7,752 bases of DNA, taken from contig JAKSRN010000086.1 of assembly GCA_024403585.1 (NCBI GenBank), positions 1-7,752 of the forward strand. The letters are read 5' to 3'. The stretch's first letter is position 1; each line of letters starts with the position of its first letter. This DNA is from Lachnospiraceae bacterium. GTDB lineage: Bacteria; Bacillota; Clostridia; Lachnospirales; Lachnospiraceae. Below, piece by piece: positions 1 through 5,600 of this stretch. The translations under genes were made by a program, and so were the position numbers. The notes beneath the pieces were generated by a model. That model saw only the letters and a list, made by a program, of their open reading frames with translations, ran no database searches and was not told the DNA's origin.

Positions 1-164
1 AGTCCGTCATGCCCCAGCTGAAGCACTCCTGTCTTCTGATTCTTCCTTACATCTACTTCCAGGCAGTCTGCACCCGTACCAAGTGCATAGCGCACAAAGG
101 AAAGACTGTTATCCGGAGTTCCGTCCGCACCGGAATGCGCTGTAAAGAAAACATTCTGTATCAT
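1..164 (-). CDS. Glycerophosphodiester phosphodiesterase family protein, N-terminal part (cut by window edge)
   Basis: The first 54 codons read from an ATG at 164-162, with a TAGGAGA ribosome binding site at 174-180. The family hydrolyses glycerophosphodiesters to glycerol 3-phosphate and an alcohol in a metal-dependent TIM barrel. Visible family landmarks are a strand ending in AHSG (residues 9-12, matching the canonical HRG), PDNS (17-20, matching PENT), GADCLEVDV (31-39) with the metal-ligand pair E36/D38, and GHDG (51-54) with the second histidine H52. The catalytic-site arginine that normally follows the first histidine is serine here (S11), so this is a divergent subfamily. There is no signal peptide, so it should act in the cytosol. 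It lies downstream of an ABC importer but behind a terminator, so it may be separately expressed. The remaining roughly 200 residues lie outside the window, so the assignment rests on the N-terminal motif set. Confidence 0.82.
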   Translation of the reverse strand, partial: MIQNVFFTAHSGADGTPDNSLSFVRYALGTGADCLEVDVRKNQKTGVLQLGHDG

Positions 165-193
165 AAATTCTATTCTCCTATATCGCATATGTG

Positions 194-239
194 TTTCAGA
201 TGAACAGGAAATCTTTCGCTATTTCCTGTTCATCTGAAA
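194..239 (-). repeat. Perfect 19-bp inverted repeat between importer operon and GDPD gene
   Basis: Arms 194-212 and 221-239 are exact reverse complements, separated by an 8-base loop. On the minus strand the loop reads AGCGAAAG, which can close as a C-GAAA-G tetraloop with two unpaired bases. On that strand the 5' arm starts directly after the terminator stem of the importer operon and shares its U-tract. The 3' arm ends 14 bases before the GDPD ribosome binding site. No U-run follows it, so it is not itself a classic terminator. It could stabilise or process the mRNA 5' end, or be a small dispersed repeat. Confidence 0.85.
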
Positions 240-269
240 AAGGCGCCATCGGTTTTCCGATGACGCCTT
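237..269 (-). terminator. Rho-independent terminator after the importer operon
   Basis: On the minus strand a 13-bp stem (269-257 with 252-240, one G-U pair) closes an AAAA loop and runs into five U residues (241-237, the first two also in the stem). It starts about 20 bases after the stop codon of the second permease, the usual place for an operon terminator. On the plus strand it lacks a T-run, so it looks one-directional. Confidence 0.85.
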
Positions 270-289
270 GCATAAGACTAAAACTCTTA

Positions 290-1135
290 TTATTTCTCCC
301 AATCCTGCTCTTTCAGGTTTGTATAGATATATACACCTGCAGATACAGAACAGATCAGGAACATGATAACTGAAAGGGCAGCCGAACGGTTATATGCCAG
401 ATACTTGTTGAACTGATCAAACAGAGCAATACCAAGCATCTTCGGTGCATTTCCACCCATTAAGTATGGGGTTGTGAAGGATCCGACATTTGTCATGAAA
501 ACAAAGGTGGAAGCAATTACAACATCTTTGACAGACAGTGGAAGAATCATGGATGTGAAAGTTTTCCATCTTCCGGCACCCACATCTCTGGCACCTTCAA
601 TAATTGAGTCCGGAATAGCTCCCAGTCCTGCAGTGATCATCATAGCAGCAAACGGGATGTTGAACCAAAGGTTCATGATGATAATACCGCTTGCATGATA
701 CATCAGACCAAGTGTGATATCCAGTCCGAACAGAGCACCGATACGGTGGATCAGACCAGAGTCACGGATGATGGTAATCATTGCGTAAACCGCGCACATT
801 GCAGGAACGAAACGCGGAAGCAGGTACAGTGTACCGATCGTTTTTGCAATTTTTGATTTTACAAATCTCAGGTACAGGGCCAGAAGATATGCAACAAAGA
901 TTGCAATAAATACTGTTAAGAATACAACCATAAGTGTATATAACAGGTTTTTCAGCTGAGCGGGCTCAGTAAAGAAGTACGTGTAGTTGGAGAATGTAAA
1001 GCTACCTGTCTTCTCATCCTTAAAGCTCTGAATAACAGCTGAGATGATAGGATAGGTTACAGTCAGCATAACTACCATGAACGCCGGCAGAACCATACCA
1101 TAAGCAGCAAGATTTGTTTTAAGCTTTTTACTCAT
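290..1135 (-). CDS. ABC transporter inner-membrane permease, PotB-like (281 aa)
   Basis: This is an integral membrane subunit of a binding-protein-dependent importer. Hydrophobic segments are visible at about residues 12-37, 62-90, 104-124, 145-170, 205-225 and 252-273, which suggests six transmembrane helices. The cytoplasmic EAA loop that docks on the ATPase is present as EGARDVGAG at 180-188 followed by ILP at 197-199. The stretch SFTTPYLMGGNAPKML (219-234) resembles permeases of the PotB / iron / aminoethylphosphonate branch more than sugar-type UgpA/MalF proteins. The start codon follows an AAAGGAATC ribosome binding site, 30 bases after the solute-binding protein gene. It is the last importer gene before the terminator. 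Substrate cannot be read from this subunit. Confidence 0.93.
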   Translation of the reverse strand: MSKKLKTNLAAYGMVLPAFMVVMLTVTYPIISAVIQSFKDEKTGSFTFSNYTYFFTEPAQLKNLLYTLMVVFLTVFIAIFVAYLLALYLRFVKSKIAKTIGTLYLLPRFVPAMCAVYAMITIIRDSGLIHRIGALFGLDITLGLMYHASGIIIMNLWFNIPFAAMMITAGLGAIPDSIIEGARDVGAGRWKTFTSMILPLSVKDVVIASTFVFMTNVGSFTTPYLMGGNAPKMLGIALFDQFNKYLAYNRSAALSVIMFLICSVSAGVYIYTNLKEQDWEK

Positions 1136-1165
1136 GATGATTCCTTTCGTGTTGTGGTTGAATGA

Positions 1166-2356
1166 TTAGCCAATAGTAGCGATCTCGTTGTCCCATCTCT
1201 CGTTGAAGGATGTTCCAAGGTCACCGATGGACATAATACGGAATTTGCTTGTATCCAGATCAGCAACATCCTCATATCCAGTCATATCAATACCGGAAGC
1301 GTCGATCAGCGGAATAGCTGCCATATCATGAACAAGGATTGTCTGAGCCTCTTTGGAAAGCATGAAGTCGATGAATGCATAAGCGCCGTCCTCATGAGAT
1401 CCGAATGTTGGGATACACAGAGTCTGGAAAGATCCTGTCAGAGGATAATCTGTAAGCTGTGTGATTTTGATTGTATCTTTGATCTCGCCGTTTGCTCTCT
1501 GAGAAAGGATCATATCAGCCCAGTTTGGACACATATCGATATCACCCTGGTTCAGAAGATCCAGTGTTCCCTGGTTTTTAGCTGGATATACATGAGATCC
1601 GCCGGACTGATACATATACTCGTTGAGCTCAGCCAGTTTAGCAAATCCAGGATCCCATTTCTCCATCCAGGACTCATCAGCAGATGTGATTGCTGTAGGA
1701 TCGTCGATCAGGTTGTAAACAGTTGTTCTTGCGAAGGAATCTCCGGCACCGCCTGTACCTGGCTGGTTGTAAGCGAAACGGCCTGGGTTGTCTTTCATCC
1801 ACTGCTCAAGGTCTGCCAGTGTCTGTGGTGGATTTGCAACTGCCTCGGAATCATAAGCCAGAACTACAGTTGTTCCACGGAATGGCTGAACATAATCTGC
1901 AGCGATAGAGCTCTTAGCAGTAACGCCTGCTGCATTTGGAATTTTAGCTGCGTCAAGTTTAACCAGCTGCTCCTCACCCATCTGAGCAACGATCTTGGAC
2001 AGGTCATCACCGGAAAGATCAACTACATCATAATCTGTATCTTTCTGACCAGCTTTGGATGCTGCAACGAGCATATCTGTCAGAGCCTGTGTACCTGTAC
2101 CGGAAAGCATGAATTTCAGCTCTACCTGATACTGATCAGCATACTGAGAATTGTTATTGAACTCCTCGATCAGAGTCTCGTAAATCTGGTTAACGTTCTC
2201 AGAACCTGTTGCCCACAGAGTTACTGTCTGTTTTCCGCCATCTGCAGCAGCTGCATCTGAAGAAGCAGCCTCCTCTTTTTTAGATCCGCATCCCACCATA
2301 AGAGAAGCAGCCATAACTGTTGCTAATGCCAGTGCACTTGCTTTTCTGAATTTCAT
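1166..2356 (-). CDS. ABC transporter substrate-binding lipoprotein (396 aa)
   Basis: This extracellular solute-binding protein would be anchored outside the membrane and feed the adjacent permeases. The N-terminus is a lipoprotein signal: MKFRK, a hydrophobic stretch, then LMVGC with the lipidated cysteine at residue 23, followed by a low-complexity Glu/Ala/Ser/Asp linker to about residue 42. The mature fold begins at TVTLWATG. The stretch PQTLADLEQWMKDNPGRFAY and the glycine-rich GTGGAGDSF that follows are typical of the bacterial family-1/family-6 type binding proteins. The chosen start (ATG 2356-2354) has GGAGAA just upstream. An in-frame extension to 2602 would overlap the ATPase gene and lose the signal peptide, so it is rejected. 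Ligand is unknown. The neighbouring GDPD and glp genes suggest a glycerophosphodiester, G3P or other phosphorylated head group, but this is inference. Confidence 0.93.
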   Translation of the reverse strand: MKFRKASALALATVMAASLMVGCGSKKEEAASSDAAAADGGKQTVTLWATGSENVNQIYETLIEEFNNNSQYADQYQVELKFMLSGTGTQALTDMLVAASKAGQKDTDYDVVDLSGDDLSKIVAQMGEEQLVKLDAAKIPNAAGVTAKSSIAADYVQPFRGTTVVLAYDSEAVANPPQTLADLEQWMKDNPGRFAYNQPGTGGAGDSFARTTVYNLIDDPTAITSADESWMEKWDPGFAKLAELNEYMYQSGGSHVYPAKNQGTLDLLNQGDIDMCPNWADMILSQRANGEIKDTIKITQLTDYPLTGSFQTLCIPTFGSHEDGAYAFIDFMLSKEAQTILVHDMAAIPLIDASGIDMTGYEDVADLDTSKFRIMSIGDLGTSFNERWDNEIATIG

Positions 2357-2420
2357 ATCAAGTTCTCCTTTTCCTTTATTATTTGCAAGGGTTTCACACC
2401 CGGACAAATCATCTTTCTTT

Positions 2421-2439
2421 GACGGAGCAACGCTCCGTC
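2421..2439 (-). repeat. GC-rich intercistronic hairpin between ATPase and binding-protein genes
   Basis: This is a perfect 8-bp stem (GACGGAGC with GCTCCGTC) and a 3-base loop, in the 97-base gap between the ATPase stop and the binding-protein start. No U-run follows on the minus strand, so it is not a clear terminator. A second small stem GGGT/ACCC lies nearer the binding-protein gene, at about 2388-2400. Such hairpins often block 3'-5' or 5' decay and help a binding protein reach higher levels than its ATPase. That role is inferred from position only. Confidence 0.6.
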
Positions 2440-2453
2440 TGATCGGTTTTTGA

Positions 2454-3446
2454 TCATGCTTTGCTGCGAACACCATCTTTAAAGATTGTATGTTTACCGA
2501 TTGCAAGACTGATCGCATCGCCAACCTCCAGATCCTCAGCCACATCACGGTCAACGAAGCATTTGATAATGTTCTCGCCGTACTGAGCGGTAAGGGATAC
2601 ATAATGTCCCATCAGCATGGAAGTACGTACAGTAGCGTTGAGGTCTGCTTTGTCAGTGCCTTTTACTACGGTCAGATCTTCCGGACGAACTGCGATGGTC
2701 TTTCCGTCTGCATCGATAAAGTTCATCTCACCGATGAAGGAAGCAACATGCAGAGTCTGTGGATCGTCGTAAATCTCCTCAGGTGTTCCGACCTGGTCAA
2801 ATTTACCTTTATTCATAACTACGATTCTGTGGGAAAGAGCCATAGCCTCTTCCTGATCGTGTGTTACGAAGATAACGGTGATACCCAGATCATTCTGGAT
2901 CTTTTTCAGTTCCTCACGCATCTCCTGACGGATCTTTGCATCCAGTGCGGAGAAAGGCTCATCCAGAAGGAGAAGAGAAGGTTTCAGCAGAAGGGATCTG
3001 GCGATCGCAATACGCTGCTGCTGTCCACCGGAAAGCTGTCCCGGATATTTTTTCTCGCTTCCTGACATATGAACCAGCTCCAGCATCTTTTTGATGTCCG
3101 GATCATAGGTGCTCTTTGGAATCTTGCGAAGCTTCAGACCAAATGCCAGGTTCTCATAGATGGTCATATGCGGCCACAGGTTGTAGCTCTGGAAAACCAT
3201 CGCTGTAGGACGTTTCTCAGGTGGAAGAGCGATGATGGACTTTCCGTCAATCGTAATGTCGCCCTCTGTTACATCGAGAAAACCTCCAAGTGTTCTAAGG
3301 ATCGTGGATTTACCGCAGCCGGACGGGCCAAGGAAGGTTACGATCTCACCCTCGTATACATCAAGATTGATATGCGCAACACCGTCTCCGTTGTCATATT
3401 TTTTAGTCATATCCTTGATCTGAAGTTTAATCTTTCGATCACTCAT
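2454..3446 (-). CDS. ABC importer ATP-binding protein, PotA/UgpC/MalK class (330 aa)
   Basis: This is the cytoplasmic ATPase that powers the importer. All nucleotide-binding motifs are intact: Walker A GPSGCGKST at 40-48, Q-loop glutamine at 86 in VFQSYNLWPHMT, signature LSGGQ at 138-142, Walker B LLLLDEP at 158-164 with catalytic E163, D-loop SALD at 166-169, and switch histidine H196 in VTHD. The C-terminal part, from about 235 on (FIGEMNFI, then IAVRPEDL), is a TOBE-type regulatory domain. It is somewhat shorter than the 350-370 residues usual for MalK/UgpC. A GGAGG ribosome binding site precedes ATG 3446-3444, and the first permease ends 49 bases upstream. One ATPase gene for two permeases implies a homodimer. 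Confidence 0.96.
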   Translation of the reverse strand: MSDRKIKLQIKDMTKKYDNGDGVAHINLDVYEGEIVTFLGPSGCGKSTILRTLGGFLDVTEGDITIDGKSIIALPPEKRPTAMVFQSYNLWPHMTIYENLAFGLKLRKIPKSTYDPDIKKMLELVHMSGSEKKYPGQLSGGQQQRIAIARSLLLKPSLLLLDEPFSALDAKIRQEMREELKKIQNDLGITVIFVTHDQEEAMALSHRIVVMNKGKFDQVGTPEEIYDDPQTLHVASFIGEMNFIDADGKTIAVRPEDLTVVKGTDKADLNATVRTSMLMGHYVSLTAQYGENIIKCFVDRDVAEDLEVGDAISLAIGKHTIFKDGVRSKA

Positions 3447-3495
3447 TCGTTGTTATCCTCCAAATTCTTCTTGCCTCAGTATATGAAGACAAATG

Positions 3496-4341
3496 TTATT
3501 TCATCTTGAATCCACCTGCGATTGCTTCCGGTCCAATGTACTTTCTCATAAGGAAGATCATCAGTGCAGAAGGAATGATCAGCAGGATAGCGAATACCGC
3601 ACCGATCTGTACTGCGGAAGAATCAAGTACGATACCATACATGGCAACAGGCATGGTCTTAATGTTTGCCAGACCTACCAGCATAGTACCCTGTGCCTCC
3701 TCCATGGATCCGAGGAAGGTATACAGTGTGGCAACTGAAATACCAGGCATTGCCATCGGCAATGTAACCTTGAAGAATGTTCGGATCGGACCTGCACCAA
3801 CGTCTCTTGCTGCTTCCTCCTGCTGTCTGTGAACAGAGCGGAAAGCACTGGACGGCAGCCATACCATAAACATCATGGAGTTGATCATATGGATGATGAT
3901 TACACCCGGATAAGTTCCCATCAGGCCGTATTTATAAAACAGAACGGCAATGGATGTGTAAATACCCAGCTTCGGGAAAGCATTGGTCAGCAGGAAAGAA
4001 AGCATGAAGATCTTTCTGCCCGGGTATTTGAATCGAGCAATGGAATATGCTGCCGGAATACAGAAGATCATAGAGATCACGGTTGTGATAACCGCAACCG
4101 TAAATGACTGGATGATTGAGGATACCAGACTCTTCTGACCGAATACATAGCCCCACCACTTTAATCCCCAGACTTCCGGAAGAACATGCGGTACCGTATA
4201 CTCATTGGCAAATGCCAGCATCAGCATGTTCATGAGCGGTCCGTAGAAGAACAGAATAAATACTGCCAGCAGAATAAATTCTAAAAATTTCTTCCTTCCT
4301 ACTGCATAGTAGAAGCGCTTGGGATTTAGCATTTTAAACAT
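3496..4341 (-). CDS. ABC transporter inner-membrane permease, PotC/MalG-like (281 aa)
   Basis: This is the second membrane subunit and the first gene of the importer operon. Likely membrane helices lie at about residues 18-43, 74-102, 111-137, 144-165, 198-222 and 246-265. The EAA loop is intact: EEAARDVGAG at 175-184 and TLP at 193-195. The pair of permeases is about equal in length and both carry an RDVGAG loop, consistent with a heterodimeric channel. It has a strong AAGGAGGG ribosome binding site and a start at 4341-4339. Upstream is a leader of roughly 200 bases with several RNA stems. The tail PEAIAGGFKMK is short and soluble. Family membership is firm, substrate is not. Confidence 0.94.
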   Translation of the reverse strand: MFKMLNPKRFYYAVGRKKFLEFILLAVFILFFYGPLMNMLMLAFANEYTVPHVLPEVWGLKWWGYVFGQKSLVSSIIQSFTVAVITTVISMIFCIPAAYSIARFKYPGRKIFMLSFLLTNAFPKLGIYTSIAVLFYKYGLMGTYPGVIIIHMINSMMFMVWLPSSAFRSVHRQQEEAARDVGAGPIRTFFKVTLPMAMPGISVATLYTFLGSMEEAQGTMLVGLANIKTMPVAMYGIVLDSSAVQIGAVFAILLIIPSALMIFLMRKYIGPEAIAGGFKMK

Positions 4342-4372
4342 AAAATATTCCCTCCTTTTTCCTACCCCCTTG

Positions 4373-4416
4373 CGTATCGGTATTTCCGGCTGTTCCTTTC
4401 CGTCGATACCGGTACG
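4373..4416 (-). repeat. Leader hairpin just upstream of the importer operon start
   Basis: Arms 4373-4383 and 4406-4416 pair over 11 positions with a single mismatch. The loop can form a further CGG/CCG stem. On the minus strand it ends about 15 bases before the AAGGAGGG ribosome binding site of the first permease and is not followed by a U-run. It may affect translation or stability of the importer mRNA; no known riboswitch is recognised. Confidence 0.6.
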
Positions 4417-4444
4417 AAATTAATCCAATAAGATTTTTGCCAAT

Positions 4445-4519
4445 AAAAAAACAAGCCGTCACAAAACAGGGAACTTCCAATGTGGCAAGATCCCAAATTC
4501 TGCTCTGACTCGTTTCTCC
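4445..4519 (-). terminator. Possible attenuator stem in the importer operon leader
   Basis: On the minus strand CGAGUC (4512-4507) can pair with GGCUUG (4457-4452), including two G-U pairs. The pairing extends outward as AAA with the first bases of a U7 tract (4451-4445). The interior contains a separate hairpin at 4494-4469 (GGGA/UCCC, CUU/AAG, CCA/UGG) and a weak GAG-CAG pairing. This gives a terminator-like arrangement with the U-run directly after the 3' arm, but the stem is weaker than the one at 5465-5506. It may be a regulated attenuator; folding has not been computed. Confidence 0.35.
4500..4519 (-). promoter_or_regulatory. Candidate GlpP RNA element, importer leader copy
   Basis: On the minus strand this reads GGAGAAACGAGTCAGAGCAG. 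It matches 15 of 20 bases with the element at 5456-5475 in the dehydrogenase operon leader, and four of the five differences are transitions. It starts about 26 bases after the predicted transcription start and covers the 5' arm of the possible attenuator stem. Binding by GlpP is inference. Confidence 0.4.
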
Positions 4520-4551
4520 GCAAGCAATTTCCTATTCAATTAACTGGATTG

Positions 4552-4579
4552 ATAGTATATTACACCAAAATTTTGTCAA
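4552..4579 (-). promoter_or_regulatory. Promoter of the importer operon
   Basis: On the minus strand a consensus -35 TTGACA (4579-4574) is followed by a 16-base spacer and -10 TACTAT (4557-4552). This predicts transcription from about 4545 and a leader of about 200 bases. A second, weaker pair TTGACT/TTTAAG lies at 4687-4659. Confidence 0.6.
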
Positions 4580-4722
4580 AAGCAAGGCATTTTTCACAAT
4601 ACAAAATTCAAACAGCCTGTGTTTTTTCGCTTTTTTCATAATTTATGCGTAATTATCGCTTAAATTTTACAATAATTACAGAGTCAAAATTCTCTCCTTC
4701 CCTGTCGTTTTTCGTCAAAATG

Positions 4723-4731
4723 TGCTATACT
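4723..4731 (+). promoter_or_regulatory. Extended -10 promoter of glpP
   Basis: TG-C-TATACT at 4723-4731 is a good extended -10 element; no convincing -35 is seen 16-18 bases upstream. Transcription would begin near 4738, giving a leader of about 38 bases. An upstream in-frame GTG at 4722 falls inside this element, which is one reason to prefer the ATG at 4776. Confidence 0.55.
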
Positions 4732-4775
4732 TAGTGAACTACACAACACGAAGAGACAGAAGGGAAAAAAAACAC

Positions 4776-5345
4776 ATGACTGTTCAGCAAAAAGCATTCG
4801 CGGACCTGCTCCTGGACTCACCGATCATCGCTGCCGTGAAAGATGATGAAGGAATGGAGCGCGCCCTCTCATCCGACTGTCAGGTCATCTTTGTTCTTTA
4901 CGGAACAATTCTCAATATTCATGAAATCATTGACAGAGCAAAACAACAGGACCGCCTGGTCTTTATCCACGTAGATCTGATTGAAGGTCTGAGCGGAAAA
5001 GAAATCGCTCTGGATTATCTGAAACAGAAAACGCAGGCAGATGGAATCGTCTCAACCCGCATCCATCTGATCAAATATGCACGGACCATTGGACTGTTTG
5101 CCATCCAGCGCTTTTTTCTCATTGATTCTCTCTCATTTGAAAATGTAAAAAAACAGGCTGCTTATGCCGACGCTGTAGACATACTTCCCGGAATCATGCC
5201 GAAGATCATCAGAAAGCTTACCGGGCAGATCCGCAAGCCGCTCATCGCCAGCGGTCTGATCAGTGACAAGCAAGATATGATGACAGCTCTCGCCGCCGGG
5301 GCCAATGCGGTTTCCGGAACCTGCAGCGATCTCTGGTTCGAATAA
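4776..5345 (+). CDS. glpP: Glycerol-3-phosphate-responsive antiterminator GlpP (189 aa)
   Basis: GlpP-family proteins bind leader mRNA of glp genes when charged with glycerol 3-phosphate and let transcription pass a terminator; the fold is a TIM-barrel-like single domain. The length agrees with the roughly 190 residues of the Bacillus protein. Family landmarks in order are PIIAAVK (16-22), VIFVLYGTI (37-45), HVDLIEGL (65-72), DGIVSTR (89-95), GLFAIQRFFLIDS (106-118), DILPGIMPKII (135-145), ASGLI (159-163) and the C-terminal GANAVSGTCSDLW. The start at 4776 has an AGAAGGGA ribosome binding site and restores the standard N-terminus. It sits directly upstream of a dehydrogenase operon whose leader carries a clear terminator, the expected target. 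A second possible target is the divergent importer leader. Confidence 0.95.
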   Translation: MTVQQKAFADLLLDSPIIAAVKDDEGMERALSSDCQVIFVLYGTILNIHEIIDRAKQQDRLVFIHVDLIEGLSGKEIALDYLKQKTQADGIVSTRIHLIKYARTIGLFAIQRFFLIDSLSFENVKKQAAYADAVDILPGIMPKIIRKLTGQIRKPLIASGLISDKQDMMTALAAGANAVSGTCSDLWFE

Positions 5346-5404
5346 ACCGGAAGACGCTGTGATCGGGAAGCATTGTCGTCTCATTATTTTCAAAATCTGA
5401 CACC

Positions 5405-5433
5405 TTGATTTTTCTATTTTCCTGTGCTAAAGT
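5405..5433 (+). promoter_or_regulatory. Promoter of the glp dehydrogenase operon
   Basis: The -35 TTGATT (5405-5410), a 17-base spacer and the extended -10 TG-C-TAAAGT (5425-5433) fit a sigma-A type promoter. Transcription would start near 5440, upstream of the terminator at 5465-5506. This makes the terminator an attenuator of this operon and not only the end of glpP. Confidence 0.65.
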
Positions 5434-5455
5434 ACAGGTAAGTTCATAAAAAGTT

Positions 5456-5475
5456 GGAGATATGAGTCAAAGTAA
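5456..5475 (+). promoter_or_regulatory. Candidate GlpP RNA element, dehydrogenase leader copy
   Basis: This segment reads GGAGATATGAGTCAAAGTAA and shares GGAGAnAnGAGTCA with the importer leader (4519-4500, minus strand). It begins about 16 bases after the predicted transcription start, and its last 11 bases are the 5' arm of the terminator. A protein held here would prevent terminator folding. Confidence 0.45.
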
Positions 5476-5485
5476 ACGCATTTAG
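5462..5485 (+). other. Possible 7-codon leader reading frame inside the attenuator
   Basis: ATG AGT CAA AGT AAA CGC ATT TAG encodes MSQSKRI. GGAG precedes the ATG by only two bases, which is closer than ideal. The frame runs through the whole 5' arm of the terminator and stops in its loop, so a translating ribosome would open the stem. It may be coincidental. Confidence 0.2.
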
Positions 5486-5506
5486 TGCATTACTTTGACT
5501 TTTTTT
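5465..5506 (+). terminator. Rho-independent terminator / attenuator of the glp operon
   Basis: AGTCAAAGTAA (5465-5475) pairs perfectly with TTACTTTGACT (5490-5500). An inner GCA/TGC stem and a TTTAG loop cap it, and a run of seven T residues (5500-5506) follows. It lies between a predicted promoter and the dehydrogenase start, the known layout for GlpP-controlled attenuation, and can also end glpP transcripts. Confidence 0.88.
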
Positions 5507-5600
5507 ATGATAAATCACGCCAAACAGACAGCAGGTAGGCATGCAAAGCAAGGCGTATTATCATGAACTCTGCTACTTATTAAGGAGGGAAAAAAAGAGA

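Larger units (their letters stand above)
4342..4775. other. Divergent AT-rich intergenic control region
   Basis: This 434-base stretch contains no credible gene. It separates the minus-strand importer operon from plus-strand glpP. It holds a leader for the importer operon (predicted start of transcription near 4545) with a hairpin at 4373-4416, a compound stem ending in a U7 tract at 4445-4519, and the candidate importer promoter at 4552-4579. The glpP promoter lies at the right end, near 4723-4731. A very AT-rich core at about 4600-4690 lies between the two promoters. I see no clear CRE-type catabolite operator. Confidence 0.75.

Noticed and set aside
165..185. Third copy of the shared leader element before the GDPD gene (GGAGAATAGAAT)
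   Set aside because: Only the GGAGA part matches and it is simply the ribosome binding site of the GDPD gene.
1328..2260. 310-codon open frame antisense to the binding-protein gene
   Set aside because: The Cys/Ile/Leu-rich translation has no domain pattern and lies opposite a clear lipoprotein gene; it is a shadow of codon bias.
2357..2602. In-frame N-terminal extension of the binding-protein reading frame
   Set aside because: It overlaps the ATPase coding region, has no ribosome binding site, and would bury the lipoprotein signal that starts at MKFRK.
4619..4638. TG-T6-CGC-T6-CA as a catabolite (CRE) operator
   Set aside because: It is mirror-like and not a dyad, and it does not fit the TGnAAnCGnTnnCA pattern.
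5541..5600. Upstream ATG start for the GlpA-like protein
   Set aside because: No ribosome binding site precedes it, and the strong AAGGAGGG site at 5582-5589 matches the ATG at 5601 that begins directly with the Rossmann fold.
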